From Planctomycetota bacterium (GTDB taxonomy: Bacteria > Planctomycetota > Planctomycetia > Pirellulales > Pirellulaceae), in NCBI GenBank assembly GCA_014238905.1, contig JABAAE010000003.1, forward strand, positions 62,001 through 126,000: a stretch of 64,000 nucleotides of DNA, given 5' to 3'. Numbering within the stretch: position 1 is the stretch's first letter; the number at the start of each line of letters is the position of its first letter. The translations under genes were made by a program, and so were the position numbers. The notes under the pieces were generated by a model, which made no database searches, had not been told where the DNA came from, and worked only from the letters and a program-made list of their open reading frames with translations. Below, piece after piece: positions 29,501-37,579 of the stretch.

Positions 29501-30177
29501 TTGCTGAGGCGAGAATCGTTCTCGCGAAATCGAATGCGGTAGTAAAACTCCTCCAACAAACGAAAAGGACGCACACCATTAACAATGGGATGGTCCGGCT
29601 CACCTATCTTGATGGGTTCGGTATAGTGTTTTATCGCCGAATACCAACCGTTGCTCGCGTCCCCCTTCTGGTAGTCAAAATAACCACCAACCCATTGGGT
29701 TATTTTTTCGTGGTAGCGACTGGGGTGAAACGTAGTCCAATGCAGATGAACTAGTCCACAACCCCGCTTCATCTGAATTTCGAGCTGTCTTAGCCGATCC
29801 CCAACATAAAGCGGATGATCGGATTCCCTGCGGTCCCCCCCATCGCTGATCATGACAATTGTATTGGCTTCTGTCAGCAACCGGAGGTCATCCGGCCATC
29901 CGTTGAAAACCACGCTAACATTCAATTGATCTACATTATCCGACCGATCGAGAAGGTGCTTAAGTAATATTGCACTCTTCTCATATTCATGGGCATTCTT
30001 TCCGTGACCGGTAATCGGACCGGCAATGATGAGAATATTCTTTTTTAGTGATTGCCCGACTGATTTCAATTCATCACTCAGGACATCCTTTCCTGAAACA
30101 CCAAGGATAAAAACAATCGTCAACATGGCTAAAATGCCATGTGCTGGCCGCGTTTCTGTTTTTGTACAAATCATCAA
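23512..30177 (-). CDS. Giant exported protein: two ThuA-like domains, LamG, beta-propeller, five haem c motifs
   Basis: A 2221-residue exported protein. The N-terminus has a signal segment (about 15-35). Two ThuA-like domains follow (about 45-285 and 305-525), then a LamG/concanavalin-like domain (about 570-760) and a beta-rich region (about 790-1060) that resembles a domain seen in other planctomycete multidomain proteins. A beta-propeller like those of soluble quinoprotein dehydrogenases runs from about 1080 to 1420. The last 520 residues carry five CxxCH motifs near residues 1713, 1823, 1919, 2010 and 2125 (CIRCH, CIGCH, CVNCH, CNTCH, CLQCH). By family knowledge it should be a periplasmic polysaccharide- or sugar-related redox protein; substrate unknown. 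Confidence 0.9.
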   Translation of the reverse strand: MMICTKTETRPAHGILAMLTIVFILGVSGKDVLSDELKSVGQSLKKNILIIAGPITGHGKNAHEYEKSAILLKHLLDRSDNVDQLNVSVVFNGWPDDLRLLTEANTIVMISDGGDRRESDHPLYVGDRLRQLEIQMKRGCGLVHLHWTTFHPSRYHEKITQWVGGYFDYQKGDASNGWYSAIKHYTEPIKIGEPDHPIVNGVRPFRLLEEFYYRIRFRENDSRLSKIVLSRPPGETKDYAVGWSVERKDGGRGFGFTGGHYFANWWDPNFRKMVLNAIVWTSGILVPAEGVQSKLEEPVKALVLTGYNHPAHDWSKTTAALIQVIENDPRVLVDVQEDPEFLASPKMGDYDLLVLNYSSWDRPGVSEKAKQGLLQYLENGGGLNIIHFANGSWTDTLPNKGSDWPEFRTKIVRRVWDHGVGLSGHDAFGNFRVSKTEIRHPVTQGLADFNTQDELYYRQQGPLPIIPLLTAKSRDTGKKEPMAWAYSYGKSRVFQTVLGHADVSVLMAGDLIRRAAAWSSGLDNLSFDPPVARQTPYLWRSGSQWKPKEPAAAAAATPPANDLPFVKGRFGNALNAKTTSVFIESKPVYQDPALTLECWIKIHSKKQFNIIAASETKSSMKHWELYTYAQSGVISVYLPGIFGEIKSDCDVCDGKWHFVGMSIEKQFVKLYVDGDLVKSQPINFRKHADTEQGFAVGGLVEKTIGCDGLIDDLRISRVIRDLTRVPEKPLTADDATVGLWSFDEIDQEVFPDGSRLKNPAQTKWQPVVAKPSIKTDTKTPKKITGHWGEDAIGFRWTEKLSEDNRWAFTKHGRFLASTIPLPGGYAEKGLVIKVGENEEASVCYDLSRLNLMAAWSGGFLEFHQARFGLIRHLRPVGSMLFHNQSGLGWNSSELHFRGLYSHADRQVLAFRIGQTDLLESPWLEKSDATAAICRDFQIGPNSSQLMIPISSIGGGRAVNEQKINGIPIQAVAIDNGLVAAAVIGGSSKAKIRMQDQQLWLVLEKNEKPDRFKVLIWRGTKDKIGSFQELVASAKVPNLEKWTEAGPEQWPEQVETVGVVAEQAAMGYAVDTIRLPFQNPYNSLFFVSGHDWFQDGTMAVATVHGEIWLAKNVDKELKNVRWKRYATGLYQPLGIKIVDDKVHVLCRDQIVRLHDRNGNDEADFYECFHSDVTTSTGVHDYVCCLEADRHGNFYYIHANDGVIRVAPDGKSSSVVATGFRNPNGMGVRKDGLVTAAPQEGEWTPASMVCEVIEGRHYGYRGPKEKTLQSPLGYEKPLVYLPRLLDNSSGGQFWSDSDRWGILKNQLFHLSYGKCTMHLVLRDVNDDSGPQRVQTQGAVIPLPFLFESGVCRGRFSPIDGQLYLSGLKGWTTTAVRDGCLQRVRFVSKSDREQDAKLPANDLLENKHLDQSTFLPIRYKVVANGIQLGFSEEIDPKSIRPDSISVQAWNYRYSKNYGSPEFKISSPNQQGRDTWRVNSARVFNEGHDLFIEIPGIGVADQVGVSMKLDSRNGISYESTIYATIKSIGELTLKPGLPFSADLTELEKRLQPGVHVKSHDWIKDSLDVFVARNAEFDMLRIANGVDSTNGLSMVAILKLSEMQTRLHVTSGATTSGKYRVTPLLESVQTGVMRHGILKPGGEAEIDLSGMTGFCRVEVDLLANNGDLQCQWSWSGGSFKREPIPGQATFHEPGWRQAPATPEFSARFLEAGQLFLDNQCIRCHEVGQLVAVKNQVDYRLGHRFPDLIGIGSRRSRDFLRRKILEPDFEKHGGRMPVLLDSESKEHQKIADDIATYLETLVATTGEDRDWTVSDEQLQLGERLFEQLGCIGCHHLSFEPGADQFDRLSLKFTAAKFSKRSLRDYLRNPQAHHPQRRMGNFKLTKAEAHALAGLIEKFSKQEFSVANIEKLAVDVTRGKERFESLGCVNCHQVSVSSKPTKLLVITNAQEGCLQPQVAMPFREGIPRLKMTDREKALLGYFLDEFKSGSAFTKSSMTDALGSTPLWRQASQIKESLRCNTCHTDSMGSAKLPEILYEEGVTGLNPERLPVLNQIGHKLYGKWMEDLLSGQNSESPRPWLKTRMPHFSGHSKGLSSGLVNLAGFDHRWNAPIAEPNLTQAILGQDLTKPNNGLDCLQCHGVGNNPPSGDEKTQIVLGVNFSLINGRLRRSFYDRWMLDPLRIDAQTKMPRYAADGKKTKIVEVLEGDAVRQFDAIWEYLKTLSTGKKE

Positions 30178-30287
30178 TGGAATGCCGAAAGATACAGTTT
30201 TGAAATCAACTCAGGCTTGATTTTAACCGAAATCGATCGGGTGGTGAAATTCAAAACCGGCAGCTTCTTTTCGGTCGTTAAATTTCC

Positions 30288-30321
30288 AAAAAAAAAACGA
30301 ATGTTGTCATGACAACATTCG
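30288..30321 (-). terminator. Terminator after the prenyltransferase-fold gene
   Basis: A perfect 24-base palindrome (30298-30321) lies next to a run of ten A (30288-30297), which is T on the minus strand. Read on the minus strand it is a hairpin followed by T, located 60 bases after the stop of the gene ending at 30382. Confidence 0.9.
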
Positions 30322-30381
30322 CCTAAAACAATTCATTTCCGATGAACAAATCCAACCTCTTGATCATCCCGATGTCAAAAA

Positions 30382-31914
30382 CTACTCCAGCACAAAATCC
30401 TCTTCTGCGGCTTTACTGCCATAAATGGGCAGATGCCGATAATAAACCTCCAAAACCATGCAAGCCAACGAGGTGTTATACAGCCGCCCTCCGCGGCGGG
30501 ACCATCCATGTTCGAAGTACCAACTCCCCTTGGTATTACCATTTTTGGCCTGTTGATCCACCAAATAATCTCTCATGCCCTTGTTCCATTTCTTCCATTG
30601 ATCACCGCCATAATGCCGCATCACCTGCGTTGCGTAATAGTTGTAATACATGTTATTTTTGGAGGGCCCAATGGTAGAAAGATTTTCCACCCCCCGTTCC
30701 ATCGCCGGATTCTCTTTATCCCAACCCTGGTACATCCTGCAAAGCAATCCAATTGAGGTTGTCGACGTTCCCGCGCCCGGTTCGACGTAACCATACTTGG
30801 CACCGCTTTCGGCCTGCACAGCATCGAGAAACTGGACGGCCTTGCCTATGGTTCGGGGTGGAATAGAAAGAAAACCCATTTGGCCGCTTTTCAAGGCCAT
30901 AAATTGCCAACCAACAACGGACGTGTCGCCTCCCGAACGAGGACGGTATCGCCATCCACCGGTTGTTTCATCTTGGGCGTAAACAATGTAGTTAATAGCC
31001 GCCTGGGCCGGGTACAGGAGATCACGGTCCTTGGTCATCGCATAAGCTTCGCAAATTGCGATTGATGCAATTCCATGCGAATACATATTCCCCTCGGGTT
31101 CAAAAAAACTGCCCCCGACCTGTCCGCCTGGCAAGGCTTCCCTTTTCTGATTATTCACCAAAAATGTCAAACCATTACGAATCGCTTCCTTGAAACGGGA
31201 TTCACCTTCGAGGTGGGTTTGTCCAGCACCCAGCAATGGCAAAATCGCCATGGCAGTCGCTGCATTACGCGCTTGACGGGCTTCCCCGGCTCCGGGGGTA
31301 TTGCGAAAATTCCCAGGGCCCACGGAGTGATCAAAGCTCCATCCGCCATCGGGTAACTGGTGCCTGACAATCCAGGTCAATGCATCTAGAACTGCTTTTT
31401 CGCTTGCCTCATTGCCTCCTGCATTTTTCAACATCTTCTTTTTCGACGCAGTGCTTCGATCCAACGTCTTGGAGTTAGACGTGAATCCCATATCTGATGT
31501 TGGCGTCACCTGAGTTAATTTGAAGGGGTCTTCCAGCTCCGTCTCATTTTTCTCAAACTCATCGAAAACTTCGATTTCCATCTCTTCTTCGAACGACGAG
31601 TCATCGGTCACGACAAACTCATCCTCTGTCATTTCAGCATCTTCGAACTGCTGAAGATCGGTCGGAGTAAACTCCTTGATCTCCACCTCATCGACTTCGA
31701 CAGGTTCTTCTGTTTCGGTCAGTAGTTCCACGAGGGACTTTTGAGAACCCGGAAGTGGCCAAAACGCCAGCAATGCAACTAAAAGCAGGTGCAAAATCGC
31801 GCTGACAAGCCAGCTCGGGACAGCATGAAAGAGAATAAAACGGCGTCCAAAGGCAGGTTCTTGCGATTCCGCCGTTTCGTCGGAGTGTTCTTGACTGACA
31901 TCCGCACTACTCAT
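30382..31914 (-). CDS. TonB-like N-terminus fused to prenyltransferase/squalene-oxidase-type repeats
   Basis: A 510-residue protein. Residues about 25-55 hold one membrane segment followed by a Glu-rich stretch (about 60-130) resembling TonB-type periplasmic linkers. From about residue 170 to the end there are alpha-barrel repeats of the prenyltransferase/squalene oxidase type, for example WIVRHQLPDGGWSFD and TTGGWRY. This architecture is common in planctomycetes. The catalytic DxDD motif of hopene cyclases is not visible, so a terpene cyclase activity should not be assumed; the domain may bind a ligand or protein. A terminator follows. Confidence 0.82.
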   Translation of the reverse strand: MSSADVSQEHSDETAESQEPAFGRRFILFHAVPSWLVSAILHLLLVALLAFWPLPGSQKSLVELLTETEEPVEVDEVEIKEFTPTDLQQFEDAEMTEDEFVVTDDSSFEEEMEIEVFDEFEKNETELEDPFKLTQVTPTSDMGFTSNSKTLDRSTASKKKMLKNAGGNEASEKAVLDALTWIVRHQLPDGGWSFDHSVGPGNFRNTPGAGEARQARNAATAMAILPLLGAGQTHLEGESRFKEAIRNGLTFLVNNQKREALPGGQVGGSFFEPEGNMYSHGIASIAICEAYAMTKDRDLLYPAQAAINYIVYAQDETTGGWRYRPRSGGDTSVVGWQFMALKSGQMGFLSIPPRTIGKAVQFLDAVQAESGAKYGYVEPGAGTSTTSIGLLCRMYQGWDKENPAMERGVENLSTIGPSKNNMYYNYYATQVMRHYGGDQWKKWNKGMRDYLVDQQAKNGNTKGSWYFEHGWSRRGGRLYNTSLACMVLEVYYRHLPIYGSKAAEEDFVLE

Positions 31915-32232
31915 CGTGATTTGCTCCAGACCGCATCAAAATGATCAAAAATTCTCGGGAATCCAAGATGACCGCGAAAAGAGGGGTTCTGAGAGAGTAT
32001 AGCGGTTTATTGACGGAAAATCTAACTTTGGGGGACTGGAAATACCCGAATTCGAGTTTTTCCGCCGGTGAAACCGGTTAAATAAAAACGGATTATCGCA
32101 TAGAATGCGTCGACACCGAAAATAATAGCAGGCGAACGGCAAGGAGGGTCAAGAGGCACCTCAACGGATCAGTGCCTGGGAGAGTGGTCCAATGGGCCAC
32201 CTCGAATGAATACGATTTAGGAGACATAAAGA
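31915..32232. other. Gap between the prenyltransferase-fold gene and rpmG
   Basis: About 318 bases between divergent genes. I found no open frame of note, no tRNA signature and no clear -35/-10 pair, though both promoters must lie here. Confidence 0.5.
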
Positions 32233-32406
32233 ATGGCAAAAGGTGGACGACGAGGAAAAAAAGCAGAAACGGTTTTTCTGGTTTGCGAAGAAACAGGCGA
32301 CTACAATTACAGCTTGCGACGAAAACCAGGTGGTGAAAAGTTAACCTTAAAGAAGTACTGCCCGAGGCTAAGGCGGCACACGTTACACATCGAAAAGAAA
32401 AAATAA
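32233..32406 (+). CDS. rpmG: Ribosomal protein bL33
   Basis: A 57-residue large-subunit ribosomal protein with the L33 end block [18 protein letters not shown] and a basic N-terminus. The zinc-type L33 has two CxxC pairs; here only single cysteines remain (VCEET and YCPRL), so it is a zinc-free form. The ATG at 32233 has AGGAGA at about -12. The stop codon falls inside a 20-base tandem duplication, and a terminator follows. It is too short for most simple gene lists. Confidence 0.96.
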   Translation: MAKGGRRGKKAETVFLVCEETGDYNYSLRRKPGGEKLTLKKYCPRLRRHTLHIEKKK

Positions 32407-32436
32407 GACTCGAAAAGAAAAAATAAGACTCGAAAA
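32391..32436. repeat. 20-base tandem duplication across the rpmG stop codon
   Basis: Two exact 20-base copies (32391-32410 and 32411-32430) and a partial third. The first copy holds the end of rpmG including the TAA, so the duplication does not change the protein. Confidence 0.9.
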
Positions 32437-32438
32437 AT

Positions 32439-32471
32439 ACGGACTTACTTACTAATAGAGTCCGTTTTTTT
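32439..32471 (+). terminator. Terminator after rpmG
   Basis: A 7-base stem (ACGGACT, 32439-32445, with AGTCCGT, 32459-32465) followed by a run of T. It ends the rpmG transcript before recJ. Confidence 0.85.
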
Positions 32472-32633
32472 ATGCGCACGACAGTTTAATTCGTCCGCAA
32501 AAAGGCAGAAGCCAAATTTGGGAGAAAGTTTCTTCGGAGCGCTGTTTCGAAATTTCCTTTTCGGTTGGCCGCATTTTCATTGACCCGCTTTCGAGAAATT
32601 GACCTGTTTTCGAGAAATTGATCAGGAGCGAAG

Positions 32634-34385
32634 ATGGAGCGAATCTGGGAACTGGTTCCGCACGACACCGAACTAATTGAGCGGCTAGAGCTCTCCGCGA
32701 AGGTATCACCTGTGGTCGCTCAACTGTTGGCGGCACGGGGTATTATCCAACCTGATGTGATTCAACAATTTCTGGCGGCGCCGATGGGTGACCTGCACGA
32801 TCCGGACCGGCTTCCCAATGTGGGCACGGGTGCCAAGACGCTTTATGAAGCCATCACCTCAGGAAAAAAAATTGTCATTTTCGGAGACTATGACTGCGAT
32901 GGCATGACAGGAACAGCCATCCTCGTCAACGGTCTGCGACTTTTGAAAGCGGACGTTACCTACTACGTGCCCAATCGACTTCAGGATGGCTATGGCTTGA
33001 ATCGGGAAGCCATCGAGTCGCTTGCCAAACGGGGTTGCCAACTGATCGTCACCGTGGACTGTGGAGTTGCCAGCGTCGATGAGGTTGACTTCGCCAACGA
33101 ACTTGGACTGGACGTCATCATTACCGACCACCACGAGTTTAAAGATCAACTTCCTGCGGCCAACGCGATCGTTCATCCCCGCTTGGGTGACTATCCATTT
33201 CACGGCCTCTGCGGTGCAGGAGTAGCATTCAAATTGATATGGTCGGTCTTTCGGCTCGCCAGCGGCTCCGAAAAAGTGAAACCTGCATTGAGGAATTATC
33301 TCGTATCAGCGCTGGGGCTGGCGGCTATCGGGACCGTCGCTGACATGGTGCCCCTGCTTGATGAGAACCGGATCATTGTCAAGCATGGCCTTACCAGTTT
33401 ACATCGGAGCCAGCATGTCGGTATTCGTGCACTCTTGAATGTCTGCAAGCTATCGGAGAAACCGAATCTTGGGGCTGATGATATTGGCTTTAGCTTAGGT
33501 CCCCGCCTCAATGCGGCAGGACGGCTCGGGCAAGCTCAACTGGGAGTCGAACTCCTGACAACCGATTCTTCGGAGCGGGCCGAAGCGTTGGCAGAATACA
33601 TTAACAACCTCAACGCTTCGCGTGACAGCCTGGAACGGAGTGTTAATCTTGCCGCCGTCAAACAGATCAAAGAAAAATTCAATGCGGACAGAGACGCAGG
33701 CTTTGTACTTGATGGCACGGGATGGCACGCGGGCGTTATTGGTATCGTTGCTGGCAGGATTGCTGAAAAACACCACAAGCCAACTGTCATTATTTCGTGG
33801 GATAAGCTTGGGCATCGCGCGGGACTGGGATCCGCCCGATCTGCCGGGGGACTACAATTACATAAGGCATTCGAAGCATGCTCGCAACACCTTCTTTCCC
33901 ACGGTGGCCATGCAGCAGCAGCCGGTTTAAAGATAGACCGTAATCAGATCGATTTGTTTCGAGAAGAATTCCTCGAGTACTGTTCCTCTGAAATGACTGC
34001 CAAGGATGTACTTCCAAAAATCCGTATCGATGCTGAAGTTCTATTGCCACAATTGACGTTACAAACAATGGATCAAATACTCAAAATTGCACCGTTTGGT
34101 CAGTCTAATCCCCGACCACGATTTTGCGCTATGGAAGTTGAACTCAGCGGCCCGCCCAAAAAAATGGGAGGTGGTGACCGACACTTGTCTTTAGCGGTCA
34201 AACAAAATGGAAAAACGTTACGGGCGGTTGCTTTTGGAAAAGGTGAATGGTGCGATGATTTGTCTGCGGAATCCAAACCAATCGATATCGTGTTCCAGCC
34301 CGTTATCAATGATTTTCGCGGCATCAAAAAAGTCGAATTACATCTCTTGGATTGGCGAACCTCAGAAACATCCGAGGCGAATTGA
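32634..34385 (+). CDS. recJ: Single-strand DNA-specific exonuclease RecJ
   Basis: A 583-residue 5'-3' single-strand exonuclease used in recombination and repair. Motif I is DYDCDG (residues 85-90), motif III is DHH (165-167), and the DHHA1 part has the GGHAAAAG block (about residue 425). A C-terminal OB-fold region follows. Size and motif spacing match RecJ. The ATG at 32634 sits inside the region after the rpmG terminator. Confidence 0.96.
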   Translation: MERIWELVPHDTELIERLELSAKVSPVVAQLLAARGIIQPDVIQQFLAAPMGDLHDPDRLPNVGTGAKTLYEAITSGKKIVIFGDYDCDGMTGTAILVNGLRLLKADVTYYVPNRLQDGYGLNREAIESLAKRGCQLIVTVDCGVASVDEVDFANELGLDVIITDHHEFKDQLPAANAIVHPRLGDYPFHGLCGAGVAFKLIWSVFRLASGSEKVKPALRNYLVSALGLAAIGTVADMVPLLDENRIIVKHGLTSLHRSQHVGIRALLNVCKLSEKPNLGADDIGFSLGPRLNAAGRLGQAQLGVELLTTDSSERAEALAEYINNLNASRDSLERSVNLAAVKQIKEKFNADRDAGFVLDGTGWHAGVIGIVAGRIAEKHHKPTVIISWDKLGHRAGLGSARSAGGLQLHKAFEACSQHLLSHGGHAAAAGLKIDRNQIDLFREEFLEYCSSEMTAKDVLPKIRIDAEVLLPQLTLQTMDQILKIAPFGQSNPRPRFCAMEVELSGPPKKMGGGDRHLSLAVKQNGKTLRAVAFGKGEWCDDLSAESKPIDIVFQPVINDFRGIKKVELHLLDWRTSETSEAN

Positions 34386-34410
34386 TATCTAAATACCCAT
34401 TGGAAACGAA

Positions 34411-34428
34411 TGAGTCATCGATGACTCA
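34411..34428. promoter_or_regulatory. Perfect 18-base palindrome between recJ and the phosphodiesterase gene
   Basis: TGAGTCATCGATGACTCA is perfectly self-complementary and lies 25 bases after the recJ stop and 41 bases before the next start. There is no T tract, so it is a poor terminator; it could be an operator or an RNA hairpin. Confidence 0.4.
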
Positions 34429-34468
34429 AAACACCTCGCATAATCATCATTGAAGGAGGAGCCTTGAA

Positions 34469-35326
34469 ATGGCATGCCTGGTACCTGCCAACGTTTTTTT
34501 GGGATTACTTTTATTGCCTGGGACCAACATTCTGTCGCAGCAAGATCAAGCCAAGCTGGCCGCGACTAACCCTCTCAGATTGGTGCACCAGCGAGCTCAT
34601 TCCCACAATGACTATTATCAGAAACGGCCTTTTCTGGATGCCGTTAAAAGAGGTTTTGGTAGCGTTGAGGCGGATGTATTTCTACACCGCGGTCGATTAA
34701 AGGTCGCACACACATTCTTTGAAATCAAAACCGACGTCACTCTCGAAAATCTCTATCTCAAACCGCTGAGCGATCGGATTCGCAAGAACGGAGGATTTGT
34801 TCATCGAAAAGGGATACCGTTTCGCCTGCTGATTGATTTTAAAACCAGTGGTACCGAGACCCTTGCGGCGCTAGAGGCAACCCTTGAAAAATACCGGGAA
34901 ATTCTGACACGCTTAGAAAACGGAAAAGTCATTGAAGCGGCGGTGGTGATCTACATTTCTGGCAATCGTCCGGTGGAGGAGATAAGATCAGCGACCGATC
35001 GACTCGTTTTTCTTGACGGACGGTTAAGTGAAAACAAACGCATTTCAAAAACGGTCTCTCCACTAGTCAGCGAATCATGGAATTCCCATTTTAAATATCG
35101 GGGATTTGGCGAGATGCCCATTTTAGAACAGAAAAAACTTGAACAAATCCTGAAGGATGTTCACTCTCAGGGAAAGATCATTCGTTTCTGGGCGTTGCCT
35201 GATCGACCAACAGTCTGGAAACTGGCTTTTGAATCCGGCATCGATTTGATTAATACCGACAAGCTGGATGAATTAAGTTCGTTTTTGTCCAACCGGGAAC
35301 AAAAGCAGCTTGGCGAAAAAAACTGA
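34469..35326 (+). CDS. Secreted PI-PLC/GDPD-like phosphodiesterase
   Basis: A 285-residue protein with a short hydrophobic N-terminus (about 6-24) and a TIM-barrel phosphodiesterase fold of the PI-PLC/glycerophosphodiesterase group. The opening block AHSHNDY is the family's catalytic-histidine stretch and is followed by SVEADVFL (acidic metal ligands) and VAHTFF. The start has an AGGAGGA 8-14 bases upstream, one of the strongest in the window. The substrate is probably a phosphodiester lipid headgroup, but this is not proven. Confidence 0.85.
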   Translation: MACLVPANVFLGLLLLPGTNILSQQDQAKLAATNPLRLVHQRAHSHNDYYQKRPFLDAVKRGFGSVEADVFLHRGRLKVAHTFFEIKTDVTLENLYLKPLSDRIRKNGGFVHRKGIPFRLLIDFKTSGTETLAALEATLEKYREILTRLENGKVIEAAVVIYISGNRPVEEIRSATDRLVFLDGRLSENKRISKTVSPLVSESWNSHFKYRGFGEMPILEQKKLEQILKDVHSQGKIIRFWALPDRPTVWKLAFESGIDLINTDKLDELSSFLSNREQKQLGEKN

Positions 35327-35460
35327 TAAATCTTCGTTCAGGACAGCAATCCCCGGCCGAAGCAATGCTATTGAATGGGGCAATTCAATCGAGCCAGTGA
35401 AACAGATCACTGCCAACCGAAATCCCAGATGGCAGGCAAAGACAGGCGGTGCCTTCGACG

Positions 35461-36684
35461 TTATTTCTGAACGAGAACTGTCGAAAGCTGTTGAATCCTT
35501 CGATCCCGCCAAATATTGATTTTAATCTCTCGGCCCACGCTGGAAATACTGACCTTATTCACCAGATCAGAATCGTCCTCGATTTCCTTGCCATCAAAGG
35601 AGAGGATGACATCGCCAGGCTGTAATCCAGCAGCGTACGCCGGAGTGCCCACGTTGACCAGATTAACCTTTGCTCCCCTGAGTCGGGTCATACCAAGCTT
35701 TTTAGCTTTCTCTACGTTGAACTTGGATTCCAATTGAACCCCCAAAAACGCCCGATTCACTTTTCCATGGTCGATCAATTGGTGCGAAATTTTCAACGCC
35801 ATTCGAATCGGGATGGAAAATCCAACCCCGTCATTGCCACCAGAATTACTTGCAATCGCGGTATTGATTCCAATCACTTCACCATCAAGATTGACCAATG
35901 GCCCACCACTGTTGCCTGGGTTGATAGCGGCATCCGTCTGGAAAAAATCTTGGTATTTGACTCCCTCTTCACCGAGCTCGAGATTTCTCCGTCCTTTGGC
36001 ACTCACAATCCCGTAGGAAACTGAGTGCTTCAGTCCAAACGGGCTACCAAATGCAAATACAAAATCACCACTTTCCACCGCCCGACTGTCGCCAAATTGA
36101 CAATTAATAAATTGGTGACCAGCTAATTCCATGACAGCGATATCCGAGTCCCTGTCGGACCAGACTCTGATTGGATTGTGAAAAGATCCATCGTCAAACA
36201 TGATCTTGATTTGATAATTCTCGGAATCCTTGATGACGTGCCGATTCGTCAGGATGAAATGTCTCGACTTGTACTCAAAAACAACACCCGCGCCGGTCTC
36301 CTCGACCTTTTTGCTTCCGTTAGCAGAGGGCGTGGTTTTCTGCGCCTCAATATGGGCAATTGACGGTTGCACCAGCTTAATTAGAGTCTTCAATACTCTG
36401 GACTGATTCTTCAGCAAAGCCGTTTCTTTTTTTAAGGATTCCCACAGCTCAGCACGCTTCTTGGCGTCGCCTGATAAACTCGGTTTAAGAGTCGTAATTT
36501 GCCCGACGGTGGGGGAACCTGAACTGGATTTAGCTGGGGAAAGTCTTCCACTTCGATTTTTCTGCCGATCCTGAGCGAATGCCGGCGACGCGAAAACGAT
36601 TGCCAAAATGACAACCAGGAACTGGATAGTCACGGTACGAATTGGCTTGAAAATCAGGCGATGAAAATCTTGATTTGAATTCAT
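35461..36684 (-). CDS. HtrA/Deg-type serine protease with one PDZ domain
   Basis: A 407-residue exported protease. A signal peptide spans about 1-38. The trypsin-like domain has its triad at His149 (TNRHV), Asp181 (DSDIAVM) and Ser259 (NPGNSGGP); a single PDZ domain follows (about 300-395). Deg proteases degrade misfolded envelope proteins. It follows the DksA-like gene by 73 bases on the same strand and converges with the phosphodiesterase gene. Confidence 0.95.
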   Translation of the reverse strand: MNSNQDFHRLIFKPIRTVTIQFLVVILAIVFASPAFAQDRQKNRSGRLSPAKSSSGSPTVGQITTLKPSLSGDAKKRAELWESLKKETALLKNQSRVLKTLIKLVQPSIAHIEAQKTTPSANGSKKVEETGAGVVFEYKSRHFILTNRHVIKDSENYQIKIMFDDGSFHNPIRVWSDRDSDIAVMELAGHQFINCQFGDSRAVESGDFVFAFGSPFGLKHSVSYGIVSAKGRRNLELGEEGVKYQDFFQTDAAINPGNSGGPLVNLDGEVIGINTAIASNSGGNDGVGFSIPIRMALKISHQLIDHGKVNRAFLGVQLESKFNVEKAKKLGMTRLRGAKVNLVNVGTPAYAAGLQPGDVILSFDGKEIEDDSDLVNKVSISSVGREIKINIWRDRRIQQLSTVLVQK

Positions 36685-36757
36685 TGGTTCTTCTGTCTAC
36701 GCGGCGATCAAGGACGAGTCTTCAGATAAGGGGAATCACTAAGAATGCAACGATCAT

Positions 36758-37153
36758 TCAAGTTCGTTGAAAACTCCCAACGGTAGATCCCTCGTAACTC
36801 AAATCGAGTGTACCATTCTCGGACTCAATTTGACATTTTATGCACAGATAAGCATAAGGCAACGCTTGTAAACGAGCCAATGGAATCGCTTTGTTGCAAC
36901 CTTCACACAGGCCGTAGTCGCCCTTTTTTATTTTTTCCATGGCGGCTTCGATGTTTTTCAGCTCCCTTGATTCCACCTCGGCAAGCTGCGAACTAATTTC
37001 ATCGGAACTGGTATCCAGAGCGAGGTCGACAATGTCACCGGACGCCTGCAACTCCCTTAACTGACTTAAATCCCCCGCTAAGGCGCTCTTCAGGGCATCT
37101 CTTCTTTTGAAGAGAATATTTCCCAGTTCCTTTATAGATTCTTTTCGTGTCAT
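36758..37153 (-). CDS. DksA/TraR-type zinc-finger protein
   Basis: About 131 residues: a helical N-terminal coiled coil, then a C4 zinc finger (CEGCN and, later, CIKCQ) typical of DksA/TraR. DksA-like proteins bind RNA polymerase and modulate transcription, and the size fits. The frame opens at 37204, but the ATG at 37153 matches the family N-terminus better; a weak AGAGAAA lies upstream. Confidence 0.9.
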   Translation of the reverse strand: MTRKESIKELGNILFKRRDALKSALAGDLSQLRELQASGDIVDLALDTSSDEISSQLAEVESRELKNIEAAMEKIKKGDYGLCEGCNKAIPLARLQALPYAYLCIKCQIESENGTLDLSYEGSTVGSFQRT

Positions 37154-37579
37154 TTTTCTCTGCTCGGCTGCGCCACTGATGAAATGTTCGGTGGACGATA
37201 TCAATAATTCGGCGGGGCGCTGTCATCCGATGCTCGGTCAGCAAAACGTGAACCATGGGTTCACAAGTTTTAATGAAGACCCGAGCCTCGAAAACGTCCT
37301 CAAATAATTAACGAAAATATAGGGTCTTGAATCATGTTTACCGCGGGAAGGCCGGGAATTCTTCGGGATTCCATACGGCTGGACCCTACCTAACCGGAAT
37401 TACCGGACCTGATCGGATTGATCATTAGTTTTGAATCGCTTCGACCGGTATGAAGCATCACCGGACGTTGATGAAACATCTCGGAGATTGCTGCGATTAT
37501 TTGACTAGTTCGTAATACCAAGCTAAATGATGGAGTAAAAACTCCCTTTCCTTGCACCTGTGACGAAAGAAAAACTGGG
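37154..37579. other. Gap between the DksA-like and FHA genes
   Basis: About 426 bases between divergent genes. No tRNA, clear ORF or inverted repeat was seen; both promoters must lie here. Confidence 0.5.

Noticed and set aside
30298..30321. 24-base palindrome considered as an operator or attachment site
   Set aside because: The adjacent ten-base A run and its position after a minus-strand stop make a rho-independent terminator the simpler reading.
32093..32479. Minus-strand frame of 128 codons over rpmG
   Set aside because: It is antisense to rpmG and repeats the A-rich tandem duplication as low-complexity Phe/Ser/Leu residues.
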